A DNA stretch of 64,000 nucleotides, from assembly GCF_008831285.2 (NCBI RefSeq), contig NC_045139.1, positions 8,278,204 to 8,342,203 of the forward strand, written 5' to 3'. The stretch is from Nymphaea colorata. Its lineage: Eukaryota; Streptophyta; Magnoliopsida; Nymphaeales; Nymphaeaceae. Shown here one piece after another: positions 1-14,200 of the stretch. Numbering within the stretch: the stretch's first letter is position 1; each line of letters starts with the position of its first letter. The position numbers and the translations under genes are program-made. The notes below the pieces were generated by a model. That model had not been told where the DNA came from, ran no database searches, and worked only from the letters and a program-made list of their open reading frames with translations.

Positions 1-281
1 ACATAAATAGAAATATGGAGGACAATCAATTGGATAATATGAAAAGAGAAATCATATTGAAACGTATTTTTATTGATCAATTAGAATTGCCTCCTAGGAC
101 TTATAACTGTCTCAAAAGGTCTAAGATACATACATTGCTGGACCTTTTGAGTAAAAGTCAAGAAGATTTTATAAGAATTGAGCATTTTCGCATAGAAGAC
201 ATAAAAAAAATATTTGACATTCTACAGAAGGGTTTCACAATCGACTTGCTTCAAACTTCAACTCAGTTTGAATCCCGTTGA
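1..281 (+). pseudogene. rpoA: rpoA 3' fragment (plastid RNA polymerase alpha, C-terminal domain)
   Basis: The frame runs in from the left edge and ends at a TGA at 279-281. It encodes the alpha C-terminal domain, recognisable by [14 protein letters not shown] and HTLLDLL followed by [12 protein letters not shown]. In plastids this domain belongs to the bacterial-type RNA polymerase. Only about the last 90 residues are in the window and no internal stop is seen. The ATG at 15 is internal and is not a start. Being inside a NUPT, it is a non-functional copy. Confidence 0.9.
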
Positions 282-1842
<1,561 letters not shown>

Positions 1843-2047
1843 AATCCATCCTCTCCTCCGAGAATCCACTTCAACTGTTCGTATCAAATAAAAAATACTT
1901 TGTGGTTGAAGGGAAATATCCAAATAACATGTCTTATTCTTTTCAATAATCCATATTTATAGCAATGAAATACAAATACTATTTTTTTTGTTCCTACCCA
2001 AACAATATATTATATGATCTATTACAAATACCTATGCTCTGTCTTCT

Positions 2048-2522
<475 letters not shown>

Positions 2523-3953
2523 ATGGAAGGCCGCTTCCAACACCATCCTTACGCTGTCGTCTTCCCTCTAATGGCGCAAGGCCACATGAATCCCATGAAT
2601 GACTTTGCTAGGATCCTCGCTAGCCACGGTTGCAGAGTCACCGTCCTCACCACACCCCTCAACTCCTTCAGGTACGACTCCATGATCGAATGGTCGAAAT
2701 CTCAGGGCCTCAAATTGACTGTGGTCCATTTACCATTCCCATCTAGACAAGTGGGATTGCCGGAAAACTGTGAAAACATGGACTCCATCACCAATCCTGA
2801 TATGTTACTGAAGTTCATCATAGGCACCAAGATCCTTCAGCAGCCGTTTGAAGATTTCGTGATGGAGGATCCACCCAATTGTATCATTTCAGATGCTTTC
2901 TTCCCATGGAGTACCCAAACAGCAGAGAAGGTCAAGATACCAAGGTACGTCTTCCACACCTGCAGTTGTTTCATGTATTGTGTGAATCAACGCATCGGAG
3001 CCCAAGGCTCTAACGAAGAAGAGTTTGTGGTCTCTGGTTTGCCTCATGAAGTTAAGATGAGGAAAGCTTTGAGTCCGCTTATTGGTGCTAGCAGCAGTGT
3101 GGATGCTTTTGTCAAGGAACTGAGAATGTCAGACAAGGCCAGCGCAGGAGTCATCTTCAACACTTCATACGAGATCGAGTCCGCCTATGTCGAACTATTC
3201 AAGTCGATGAGGGGTTGTCAACATCTCTGGACGGTTGGCCCTCTGTCGCTAATCAGCCATCCGAAGGGGAGGAGCAGAGAAGAGAAGCGGGGGAAGGAGC
3301 TGTCCTCCATTGATGAGGATCAATTCTTGAGATGGTTGGACTCTAAGCAACCGAGGTCTGTGATGTATGTATGCTTTGGAAGCATTGCTTCCCTTTCAGG
3401 ACCGCAGCTCATGGAAGTGGGGCTGGGGCTCGAGTCCTCACAGCACCCGTTCATATGGGTAGTCAGAAAAGGGGTGGAAGAAAGGTTTCTGCAGGAATTG
3501 CAGGAGAGGGTGAAGGAGAGAGGGTTGATCATCAAAGGATGGGCTCCCCAACTGCTAATACTCTCACACCCTGCAGTAGGTGGATTCATGACTCACTGTG
3601 GATGGAATTCCTTGATGGAAGGTATAAGTGCAGGCCTGCCATTATTGACATGGCCCATGTTTGCGGAGCAACACGTCAGTGAGAGGCTGGTGGCAGATGT
3701 CCTTGGAGTTGCGCTTCCTGTCGGTAACAAGAAGGTCATGGGACTCTGTGAAGAACAGAAGGCCGAAGAATTGGTAAGACGCGAGCAAATAGAGAGGGTA
3801 GCGACTGCGGTTTTCAGCAATGAGCATGAAGCAAGAGAAATGAGAAGGAAAGCTACAGTGCTTGGTGAAATGGTGCGCAAGTCTGTTGAAGCTGGAGGCT
3901 CTTCTGCTCTCAACTTGAATCTCCTGTTGAAGAAGATCGGCTGTGATGTTTAA
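2523..3953 (+). CDS. UDP-glycosyltransferase, UGT73-like (family 1, flavonoid/terpenoid O-glucosyltransferase type)
   Basis: Single-exon ORF of 476 residues, the usual family length. It should transfer a sugar, probably glucose, from UDP-sugar to a small specialised metabolite in the cytosol. The N-terminal acceptor domain has the catalytic His21 in FPLMAQGHMNP and the activating Asp124 in IISDAFFPW. The C-terminal donor domain carries a complete 44-residue PSPG box at 340-383, from WAPQ through the HCGWNS core to a final Gln383; a final Gln usually goes with UDP-glucose preference. Wording of the box and lack of introns fit the UGT73 group (inference). I chose the ATG at 2523 because the conserved protein begins there; upstream in-frame ATGs encode unrelated sequence. 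No inactivating change is visible. The promoter region is unusual because plastid DNA ends only about 230 bp upstream. Acceptor substrate cannot be told. Confidence 0.93.
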   Translation: MEGRFQHHPYAVVFPLMAQGHMNPMNDFARILASHGCRVTVLTTPLNSFRYDSMIEWSKSQGLKLTVVHLPFPSRQVGLPENCENMDSITNPDMLLKFIIGTKILQQPFEDFVMEDPPNCIISDAFFPWSTQTAEKVKIPRYVFHTCSCFMYCVNQRIGAQGSNEEEFVVSGLPHEVKMRKALSPLIGASSSVDAFVKELRMSDKASAGVIFNTSYEIESAYVELFKSMRGCQHLWTVGPLSLISHPKGRSREEKRGKELSSIDEDQFLRWLDSKQPRSVMYVCFGSIASLSGPQLMEVGLGLESSQHPFIWVVRKGVEERFLQELQERVKERGLIIKGWAPQLLILSHPAVGGFMTHCGWNSLMEGISAGLPLLTWPMFAEQHVSERLVADVLGVALPVGNKKVMGLCEEQKAEELVRREQIERVATAVFSNEHEAREMRRKATVLGEMVRKSVEAGGSSALNLNLLLKKIGCDV

Positions 3954-5364
3954 GGAGAGAAGCCTATTGTGAAGTTCGTGGTATTTCCAATTAGGCTTTA
4001 AGCTGCTTTCACTAGGCAAGCTCCATCTTGTTTACGCTGAAAATTATGTTAAAATAAGTTGGGGATTCGTGAATGCTTGATTTCTATTCTTAGCAGTACC
4101 ATATGTAGATGGAGTGGTGGAAATCATACTTGAAAGTTGGAAGCTTGATTACGCAATCTAACATCAATAAAGTAACCTTGGAAGATTGTCACAAGTTTAA
4201 TCTTTTTTTTTTTCTTTCTATATGGATACAAATACTTTCTATGTGGATACAAATACATCATCACTCTCTTGTAGTGGTCTCAATCGACCAACTATTCAAA
4301 AGAACATATGGTGCATTAATGTTCAATAATCAACTATTCAAAAGAATATATATATACCATTACAACACCGCAGGTGCTCTTCCTGGCACTTCAAAGTGCT
4401 AGGACAAGTCGTTCCCGTTGTGGACTAGAAGGCTCGAGAGATGTATATAGATGGCATGTACAGAATAATCAAAATCAAGGCGATCAGAATTTGCTATAAC
4501 TTAGCTGAGCTGGGTATATGTGATTGGTGTAGAAAATATCAGAATCAAATGTTGTCAACAGCATTTAATATTTTCTTCTTTTTATCAATAATATGCAGTA
4601 AGGCTCCATCTGTTATATAGCAAAACATTATGTTAATGAGAAGCAATTCTATTGCGCATAGCTTCTGCTACATGACTACCGAATTCCTTTCTGCTTCCTT
4701 TGGTTCCCATGTTTTTCGCTGTTTCGATCTGATTAACAAAGCACCTGGCATTTTGCAAAGTGTTATGTAAGGGGAGAACCAGGAACTTTTAGTTGCAGGG
4801 TAGAAGTATACTTTCAAAATTTTAACTAGTTTACAACCTAAACATTTATCCTCCTTTGTCACCAATGCTTTCAAATTAAAAGCTGTTCAAAATTAGATAT
4901 GATATTCATTCATCCTATTCTTTGACAAACAGATCCTACTAGTTTCTCTTTGACTTCAGCAGCTAAATGCAGTACATGTCGAAACGAACATAACATATAT
5001 ATGTATATATGTGTGTGTTATTTGTATACAAAGATACACAAGGAATCCCATTATAGAATCCTTCATAATTCATATCCTTTACAAATAAAGGTTTAAAAAG
5101 AAAACAAAGAAAAAGAAATCCCAGGATGCCCGTGCTGGAACAGAACAGAAATTTGGCCAGCATTTTATAATTGAAAGCAAAAGTCACTTTGTATATTATA
5201 TGATGCAAATGTAATTGGCACCATTCATAAGAACCCATCACATGCAGTTTGATGAAAAAACTTTCCTACACATTATTAATTTAAGTTTCATGGTTGTCCA
5301 CACACTCTACTAGCTACTTACTTCCTGTATTTCCTGAGGAATGTCGTACCATCGAAATTTAAGT
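3954..5364. other. UGT 3' flank, gene-free
   Basis: Begins with the UGT 3' UTR; a possible AATAAA signal lies near 4166. The remainder is AT-rich with no coding ORF, RNA gene or clear element that I can recognise. Confidence 0.5.
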
Positions 5365-5528
5365 TGTAGTTGGCAAACCCATGACTCGAAGTTGAATAGG
5401 CTGAAAACTGGTCATTGAGACAAAGAGTGGACTCGACAACTCAGCTAGGTTGTTTATAAATAGATAAAAAAGGTAAGTCGGTCATGGCTTCATGTTTGAT
5501 TTTTAAATCAACTAAAACTGAATAATCA

Positions 5529-5568
<40 letters not shown>

Positions 5569-5739
5569 TGTAATATTTTAAAAATAAAAAATAAAAAAAA
5601 TGCACTACAAAAAAGAACATGTAATTACTTAATGATCCCACCTGAGTACTCGGCAGGCCCTGACTTGTGACCCAATAGATGACTGATCCTAACTGACTCG
5701 GGCGACATACAACTTAGATCACCGAGATTGCCAACTATG
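5365..5739. mobile_element. hAT-like MITE, family C copy 2
   Basis: About 375 bp with inverted ends: TGTAGTTGGCAAACCCATG on the left and ...GATTGCCAACTATG on the right. The left end matches that of the element at 29193 (ATAGTTGGTAAATCCATGACTC-like). The flanks ATTTAAGT (5357-5364) and ATTGAAGC (5740-5747) match at 6 of 8 positions, fitting a decayed 8-bp target duplication. No coding capacity. A (TA)n run lies inside it at about 5532-5565. Confidence 0.6.
5532..5565. repeat. (TA)n microsatellite
   Basis: Uninterrupted AT/TA dinucleotide run inside the MITE. It produces spurious Tyr-Ile repeat ORFs on the minus strand. Confidence 0.95.
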
Positions 5740-6307
5740 ATTGAAGCATATTTATAACACTTAACATGACAAATATAGACGCGAGGGCTGGCTAGTTTAC
5801 ATGCCATGCAAGCTTGAAAATGTAATTTGTTACATGCTTGCTGGAATATTGCACAAACTATGTTTGTAGGGGGAACTCTTAATTTTATGACATCAAATGT
5901 AACCAAATGTGACCCAAGATGCTGGTAGATTTTTAGAATCTTCCAAAAATAATAGAGCTGACTTACCGTGGAAAAAATTGTTCACATGAAAAGAAATCTC
6001 TTATGACCTGCAAGTTTCCTTGTGAAGGAAAATTTGACAAACAAATAATTGCAAACGCTTAAAACTGCCCAATGACAGTGACATGTGACTTTGCACAAAG
6101 AAAGTTAGTCTAAATGGCTGCCACACCCTTGTCACATTCGTGTTGACGTTGGTGCTAGTAATGGTACTTGTTTGACACAGCACATCCGGTTCAGTCAACC
6201 CAATCCGAGGAAAACTGAGTATTTTAAATGTGCATATAAATAAACTATCTCCAATTAAAAAGGTTTATATGTAAATGTAGATAAATAAGGCCAACTAAAC
6301 AGTTAAA

Positions 6308-6311
<4 letters not shown>

Positions 6312-6358
<47 letters not shown>
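6312..6358. repeat. Compound (TA)n(TG)n microsatellite
   Basis: A TA run of about 14 units followed directly by about 9 GT units. Confidence 0.95.
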
Positions 6359-6359
<1 letters not shown>

Positions 6360-6749
6360 AAAAGTTTGGTTTTTCTAGTGGGGAGAGTTTGGTTTTTCTT
6401 ATGGGGAGAATTATGTTCAAGAAAGTTATGACACCTACAATAAAAGCTATGGCAATTGAAGCCATATAAATATAATTCATAGTAACAAATAACTCAAAAG
6501 GAAAAACGTCTGCCACAGGATAATCGCCAATCGAAGTTTTAAATTTTATATTCAATAATGAAATTAAAATGTAAAATACGTTTTTTCTTCAATGTGTTCC
6601 TCGTCTAGCCTGAACTCGCGTACAAGGGGATATTTTTTAATATTTACTGGAAAGATGCTTTACATGTTAATAATTTGCGAAGCTTTAATTAGATATTTCT
6701 ATCCTTTTTTGTCCATTGTGAATCGACTGATAAGAAAAGCTTCATCCAA

Positions 6750-6786
<37 letters not shown>

Positions 6787-6797
6787 CTCTCTCTCTT
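6750..6797. repeat. Compound (TA)n(CA)n(CT)n microsatellite
   Basis: Three consecutive dinucleotide tracts: TA, then CA, then CT. Confidence 0.93.
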
Positions 6798-7419
6798 AAG
6801 TCCTTCATATTAAATTAAATACTGAAAATCGGTTCCCTTTTCTGTTAAAATAGCATGTATGTCAGATGTTTGGACAAACAGAGAAGCTTCAAAATTAAAT
6901 AACAGTTTATATAGCAATTTTAAAAAGATAGCGAAGAGAAACTTATAGTTGATTGAGTTCGAAGCTCAATCAAAGTCAGTGCAACTTCATTGCATTTTAA
7001 TGTTTTCTCATGCTCAATATCCCTTGTAAGAACTTCTGCTCTTTCTGTGTTGGTAGTTCTCGTTTGGTTAATATCAACTATCGGCAATTCTTCAATTTGT
7101 GCATGTTTTACAGTCGCCTTTTAAATTTTCCAATGTTCCTCTGATAATAATTGCATCAGATAGCTGGCTTAGAGGTCCTTCTGCAGTACTGCCAAGCAGG
7201 ATCGTGTTGCATTGTTGATTTGAGCAAATTAGGAGCTGCACATACAAGAAAAAAAAAGGAGCAGTTAATTTAGTAAGCGCAAGTTATACTTAATCGACCA
7301 TCCAAAACAAACATCATGTTTGATTGTTCAAAACAACAAAAAATAGACTGGCTCTCCACTAAAATTTCTTTTTACTTCAAATTAATATAAATACGGTTCA
7401 TAACTCAGCAAAAGATAAT

Positions 7420-7955
7420 GTATTTAAGGTTCCAGGGACGTATGGAAATACAAACAAAAATACAAGACTTGATCATGGCAACCAAGTGATCTTCACAAAT
7501 ATGACATTAACATTCTTCACAGATGCTCAATCATAGGAAAGAAGCAAGTAGCTAATATAAAGAGAAACTACATTTGTATGCTTGTGTATAAAGGTGCAGA
7601 AATTTCTCTAGAAGGAAGCTGTCCTGATATAGGGTGGACCAGGGGAAGCTTACTTTTTCTAAATCCAAGGCATGTTTGATAAACCACGGAAAAAAAGAGG
7701 GGAAAAGTTTTTGTATGTTAGACAAATAAAAAAGTTTGCCCTGTTCTACAGTCTTTCCCCAAACCCATCAAATGCTACCTAAGATATAATTCATTAAGGT
7801 TTCCAGAATGTATAGAATAGAAACGAAGATACGAGTGCCTAACCATGGGATAATGTCCACAAATAAGGTATTATCATTCCTCAGAAATGCCAAATTACAT
7901 GAAAAAAGTAAGTGGCTAATATAAACAAAAAAAAAACCATTTGTACATATTGTGT
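7420..7955. repeat. Diverged direct repeat, two copies about 360 bp apart
   Basis: 7420-7590 and 7782-7955 share an ordered set of short matches: TTAAGGTTCCAG-type start, ATACAA/ATACGA, CATGG, TTCACAAAT/TCCACAAAT, CATTCTTCA/CATTCCTCA, AAGTAGCTAATATAAA/AAGTGGCTAATATAAA, and ACATTTGTA/CCATTTGTA. This looks like an old segmental tandem duplication. No coding content. Confidence 0.6.
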
Positions 7956-8029
7956 CTTCAATAAGCTGATGATTAACTTTTCGAGCAATATGTTGATGAT
8001 AAGTTTTGATAACTTCTTGGGCAATAAGT

Positions 8030-9110
8030 GCACTCCAGAGCTAAAAGCATCCAACTTTTTGGAGGAAGCAGTGAATAAAGATTACTAAGTTGTGGGAGGA
8101 GGAGATGGGCCCTTGGATGTCCCTTAAGCTTGCGTTCACAAAGTTTAGCCTACGAGTGATAAGCTAATGGCATGACAAGAGACAGGAGGCCAACGAATGG
8201 CCTAAGAAGGTGGTCTGGGACAATGTGCAATCCCTCGTGAGAAGTGGAGCTTACTTTTGGCTCTACAGAGGAGACTGCTTATGATAGACGACAAAAATTG
8301 GATCTTCATCTTGCCGTCGTTGCCGAGGATATAGAAACTGTGGAGCACTTTATTTTGAAATGTAAGGTGGCGTGGTCAATCTGGAGGTTCTTAGAGAGCA
8401 AGTTTAATGTCCATTTAAGGACTAAACTTTCTGTGGAAGAGTTTATAATGGTGGTGGAGCTGTAGGTTTAAGACTAAGCGGGCAGGAAGGGATTGGCAGC
8501 TGTATTTCCCCATGACAGTTTGGGACTGTGGAAGTTCAGAAAGAATGAAGTGCTTAATCAGGATCAGAGATGCTTGTGGAGGATGAGGGTGCATCTCTGG
8601 GATGATGTGAAACAGACAGTTGTTAATGCGAAAAGGAGTACGTCTCAGAATGACGAAATCCCTTCATGGCTGGACGTGGGAATAATGCCTGATCATGGCC
8701 TTCATTTGGGCACTTAGATATGATCGTTCACTGTCTGTATGTGGAAGAAAAGGTAATCAGAAAATAGTGTATCACTGTATCTCCTAAAACTGAGTGGACG
8801 GGAAAGATCATGATTGGGGTTCGATATGTCCCAGAGAGCCCAGTAAGATGGGAAATCTCGTTCGAGAGGAAGAAGAGGTAGTATAGATGAATTTGCGCCT
8901 TCTGAAATTTTGGATTGTAGCCCTGCTTCTGAAAAAGCGGCCTTATAAAGCTTGACGTTCCCCTGTTTTCTGTTCTTAAGCGGGCAACCTCATGTCAAGG
9001 TTTACTCCTGTATTTGGTTGTTGTTGATTCTTGTGTAGTTCTGTAATCATTCTTTTATTCTTCGGTAATAAATGAGAGGACTCTCCTCCTTGCCGATTTA
9101 TATCGGAAGA
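8030..9110 (+). mobile_element. LINE (L1-type) retrotransposon 3' remnant
   Basis: Broken reading frames resemble the C-terminal end of a plant L1 reverse-transcriptase ORF. A zinc-binding (zf-RVT) segment lies at about 8290-8400, with a CRRC-like pair in one frame and ETVEHFILKC...AWSIWRFLES in the next, showing a frameshift. A Trp/Arg-rich tail with RKFRKNEVLNQDQ follows at about 8520-8720. A 3' UTR-like stretch rich in GT and TTCT with an AATAAA near 9067 comes after. No reverse-transcriptase core is present, as expected for a 5'-truncated copy. A poly(A) end and target duplications were not found. Confidence 0.6.
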
Positions 9111-11240
9111 GAATGTGTAGAAAGAACTTTTGAGTTTCTGCAATTATTCTTTTATCTAATTAATTATTTCCCTGTTCTCTCTTATCTTTTTTTTTTCCAC
9201 TGTCCTAACTTATATAAGCATAAGGTTCAAATCATCAAGTGAAAACGAAAGTCACAAGGGACCATTTCAGAAAATGGAAACAAGTTAGTACACGGTCGCC
9301 AGCATGAGATCAGCTGCTTTGAGTTGAGGTATCATAGCCTGTTTAGGAAAAGAAGAAAATCCATTACTCCACAGACCGAGCCGCACACTGTTGCAGTGTT
9401 AATAACACAACTATGGTTTCAAATACTCATGAGCTTAACTTTTTCTTTCTTTGGATGGTTATGAGCCCCTCAAGAGCACACCAGTTCATGATAGATCAGC
9501 CTTTGAGAAGTAAGTAAACGCTGACTGTGCCCCAGTGGCTGTAGACAATACCATGGAAAGCTCATTTCGAGCTTCACCTCTGTACTCGACTCTTCTGTCA
9601 CAACCTGCACCCCAGATGCAGAATTGCAGATAGACTTAGGGCTGTAACCTGTTCCAAGCTGGTAAATCTTGACCTTAGGTCTTTATTTACAGTTAAATTT
9701 TGTGACCTACTGATCAGAAATCAAGAAGATTGACTTCCATTTTAAATCTGAGGTCAAAATATTGGACCTTAAATGAAATTGTTCCTGATACCAAATGTGA
9801 AAATTTTAAATCTAAAGCAGAGACGCCCATCAACTGAAGGAAAAAAAGTTCAGTGCGTGAGGACCACCAAGTGATACAGATCTTGTGACACAAAGAAAAA
9901 GAATGAAAGGGAAATGGCGGGGGTGCAGGAAAACAATTAAATTTGGACAGTGACACCCTCACAGGAGAAGCCACTAGAGCACTTTAGCCTATGTGATATA
10001 GACCTCACGTGTTTGCATTAAAATATGAGTACAAAAATGTTCACGTCATTAGTGATTAAGATGGATAGTGTCTCCTTCCGGGAGATAAACCATCACCATT
10101 ACTGAAATCACGCTGTTAAGAGCCTAAAACTAGTATTTTAAAGCACCTCTGACAGAGAAAAAGGAGGGCTTGAAGAACATGATGAAGATTATAGTTGGCA
10201 CTTAGATGAAGTCTAATGGGGAGGTGATTATATTATCAATTTGTATAGTTTCCGGAGTGGTAATGCAGGGAAGGCTACCATTCAGTGGGGGAAGGTTAGT
10301 GATTTTTTATTTCAACAAATCCCAATTGATTCTCTTAGGGGACGGGAATTCAGAAAGAAGTTGAATTCTGGGCGTCCTGTCTCCGGGATGAGGCTCAGTG
10401 ACCATGTGCACTTCATTACTATTATTATTTTTCTGGGCTCCCACGATCTTTATGATAATCTTCAACAAGCATATGGCTGCCACCATAATAAGGTAAACCA
10501 GGCAAGTTATATTGTTGCTATTATTATTAGTTGACAATGACTTGAGGGGAAGTTGCCATTTGCTTAGTCAGAGGAGTAGTTTATGGATAGATGAGGTGCC
10601 TGAAGTTTTACTGTGCAAAGGCAGAGGTGTGATTGGTTTTGGAATATAGCCAAGTGCTGATCTCATTGTGAGTTATGGGGGTGGTCTTTGTCTGAATTGC
10701 AGAGGGATGGTCGCTCTGAATCTTGAACTATTTTTGATGATTACTTCTGGTTCTGGCCTTCTGGGTATTCTCCTTTCTCTTTCCGATGCACTTTTCTTTG
10801 TTTTTTGTCTTGTCGAAGTGATTGCCTGAATGCCGAAAAAAGGTTGAAAGCTTCTGTCAGTGCCTGTGAGTGTGCACGAGCTTCTTTAAGTGGTTTGATC
10901 CTTTTCCATTTTTTGGCGGCATGTTGATTCTTTCAGTGGATTGAAGGTTGCAATTAGTACTGTGGTAGGTCCAAATATAAGGAAAATTCTGATGGGCGTT
11001 CTGCATTTTCAATTTGGCGCAGATTTTGAGATGACTGCTCTTCTCCTTCCCATGGAAGCAGAGCATGCCTTTTGTTGCGTGCTTCTTGTCAGCTGGCCCA
11101 TGCATTCGTTTCAGTTGCCCACACGCGTCTGAACCTCCTGCTCTTATCTGAACCAGCCCGCTTGAACAGAAATGCGTGGTTATATGGTGATGATCTGTTG
11201 GACCTGAATTTCATGTTCGCAGCGCTTCCGCATCATAGCA
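9111..11240. other. Intergenic stretch upstream of the kinase gene
   Basis: No established gene was recognised. On the minus strand, about 9465-9660 reads as an exon-like open frame (...TEESSTEVKLEMSFPWYC...) without a known domain; it could be a decayed exon or chance. On the plus strand, 10241-10534 is open but unrecognised. The last few hundred bases should hold the promoter and 5' UTR of the kinase at 11241. Confidence 0.4.
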
Positions 11241-14200
11241 ATGGCTTCCTCCGAAGGGTTCTTGCTCGATTCCGAAACAAGTTTCAGTGACGAGTTCTAT
11301 TTGGATTCTAAGTTACTAATAGATCCCAAGCTTTTGTTTGTCGGCCCGAAGATTGGAGAAGGTGCGCACGCCAAAGTATACGAGGGGAAGTGAGTACATC
11401 CGTTTCTTATTCTTCTTGTTCCGTTTCTTTTATGCTTTCCTTGGTTGATAGGTTCAGATCTCTCTTTTATGTATCCGTATCAACAATTTCATATGCCGTT
11501 CGAATAGAAGCAAGTGCGGTACAACTGAATTATCATTCTTAATGGCTGTCAAATTTGATATAAGTCAACTATTGTCCGGCGATTATGCCTTAGCCTCACC
11601 TGAGGCCGATCCTTTTTTCTTTCCGATGCAAGACTGCGGGAGAGTAGGTCTCCCAAACCTTTATTCAAATCGGAAATGAGTTGTACATATAACGACTACA
11701 GAAAACCGAAAAGTTTAGCAGCACTGTTAAAACAAAACACAATGCCCTTGTGCTTTATATCCCAGCGAGAATTAACGGTAAGGTGCAAATTAACAAGTTA
11801 ATCTGTAGCAGAAAAGGAGAAACCAGCTCTGTACATCGGACGGAACAAGAATCTGAGGCCCATCATTTGAATTTGGAAATTGTTCTGTCAAGAATTTCTT
11901 TGAAATGGATCAATTGTATGTATGACAAGTATAACAACGCGGCAGGGACACCTTAAAAGTTAAGAAATATTTGATGATTAGACATATAATAAAACATATG
12001 TAGCCTTTACGCAGGAAAAGATCATGCATTGGAATTTTCATTTTTCCAGATATAAGAACCAGAATGTTGCCATCAAAATAATTCAGAAAGGGGAAGCACC
12101 AGAGGAGATTGCAAAACGAGCAGCTCGGTTTGCCAGAGAAGTGTCTATGCTTGCCAGAGTGCAACATAAGAATCTGGTGAAGGTTTGGCATCTCTGCTAT
12201 TCCAAATTTTGTCCTATTAGACTGAATTCTTTAATTCTTATCATCTTCCTCCTTAATTCTTAGCCGATTCCTTCTGTCATTATTGAAAAGCGACGTAAAC
12301 ATTTATTGCTTTATCCCCTGTAAGTGATGCAAGGTTGTGAATTGTGATTTTTGCTCTGTAAACTTCTAGTGATGGGTGCCTACATGTGAACAGTTTATTG
12401 GGGCCTGTAAGGAACCTGTGATGGTTGTTGTGACTGAACTTTTGTTGGGCGGTTCATTGCGCAAATATTTGTTGAATATGCGGCCGAGATGTTTGGATAT
12501 GCAGGTGGCAGTCAGTTTTGCCCTGGACATTGCTCAAGCAATGGAGTGCCTGCACTCACATGGTATCATTCATCGTGATCTGAAACCTGGTAAAAATTTT
12601 TCCGAAGCACAATACTGCATTTGATTCTGCAGCAAATAAATTGACCTGGGGCTGAAATCGTGATTTTGAATATTTTCAAGCGATTGAAAATAATCAGAAA
12701 CCTATACTAGGGTTAGGCAGGCATTGGCCAGGTTACATGCCTCGGCTATTGTATTCTTGAGACTTGGCCTTAAGGCCCTCAATTCAACCCCCTACCCACG
12801 TGAATCTGAATAGATGTTTCAAACTGATTCTTCACGTTATATACTTTTATATCTTTCTCAGTGCTCAGTTATGCAATATTGATGAGCATTTACTTGGCGT
12901 AGGACGTGATTAATTTCAAAGACTTTTTTTCTGCTACTGGCCAAAAAGTTGTTTCTCTATCCATCCAGCTTCCCTGTGTTTCTTCTCATAATCAGGGATT
13001 CCTTCACTTTGTCTTGGCCTTTATTGGCTTGTATAAGCCTCCAATTATGGTAATTATCATTACTGAATCTACTTAAATGAACTTTAAATGCATGATTCAA
13101 GAGAACGAATTGTTATAATGGCTGCATTCATCTCTTTGTGCATTTGATGCAGATAATGTCTCCTTTTATATGCACTTGTGACCAAAATCTTCTCCTTTTC
13201 TCTTTTCGTTTTTTCTGTTTCTTCTAATCAATTGTATACTCTGTGTCATCCTGTTTTCATGTAATACTGTTTCAGTATTTGAAGTCAATTTCATCACTTT
13301 TTTCCTCTGGCACCACAGTTTTTCCATCTTTTCTTTTCAAGGAGACCACATTATCTCCATGAACTTCAGATGCTAAGTAAGCCATATATAAACTTCATTT
13401 GGTCTTCCAAACAGTGGGTTACGAGAAGATCACCCTGGGAATGCCTCGTAGTTGTATTGGATAATGCCACTACACATTCTGCTTGTTCTGAAAATCGTGA
13501 ATACACTTGAAGAACAGAGGAGGAATGTAACTAAGTCACCAAAATAACTTCTGCCACATGGAAGTGGGCAAAACACTGAATAACCTTGGCCCCTAAAATG
13601 ATGAAGATATCGCATAGAGTTTATATTATGATGTGCATGAAAGAAACCTGTTTACCATTTCAATCAAAGTATGTTCATCAAGCAAATGACCGAGCCCGTC
13701 CATACCTTAAGTTAGATGTTTTATTAAATTGGCAGCTGAGAGTTATAAATCCATTCTGAACCAGGATATAGGCAAAGATGCTCATTAGTCAAAACTTTTC
13801 CATCTGTTTTGCAGATGACTAGCTTTGATGTTTCAGAATTTGCCTACCCCTTTGTCCACGGTGACCTCATGGCTCACTACAGCCATGACTACTATCTGAG
13901 GAAATCCTATCTTGTGCCCCAGCTTTCTGTTCTGGTGAATACAGTAGCAAAATTTTTGTGATTGGAAGACGTCTAGCCATTGATTAGTTAGTAGCAGCAT
14001 TTTGGCCATGTATACAGGCCAAGCTGTCCAGAAGTAAACTACTAAAATAAGACTACTGCTCAACAATGACAGACTTATTTGCATTTCCCTTCACCTGCTA
14101 TCCCTTTGGACATCTATTTAACCTGCACTTTTGTACAAACCCAACTTGGTGGTAATTCGCTGGGATTGGATTTCGTCTTTTCTTATTTTTCTGTTTTTTA

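Larger units (their letters stand above)
5740..7419. other. Gene-free AT-rich stretch with microsatellites
   Basis: No coding ORF was recognised. It contains compound dinucleotide repeats at 6312-6358 and 6750-6797. The short ORFs over them are low-complexity artefacts. Confidence 0.5.

Noticed and set aside
3320-4019. Minus-strand and alternate-frame ORFs over the UGT
   Set aside because: Shadows of the UGT reading frame with no known domains.
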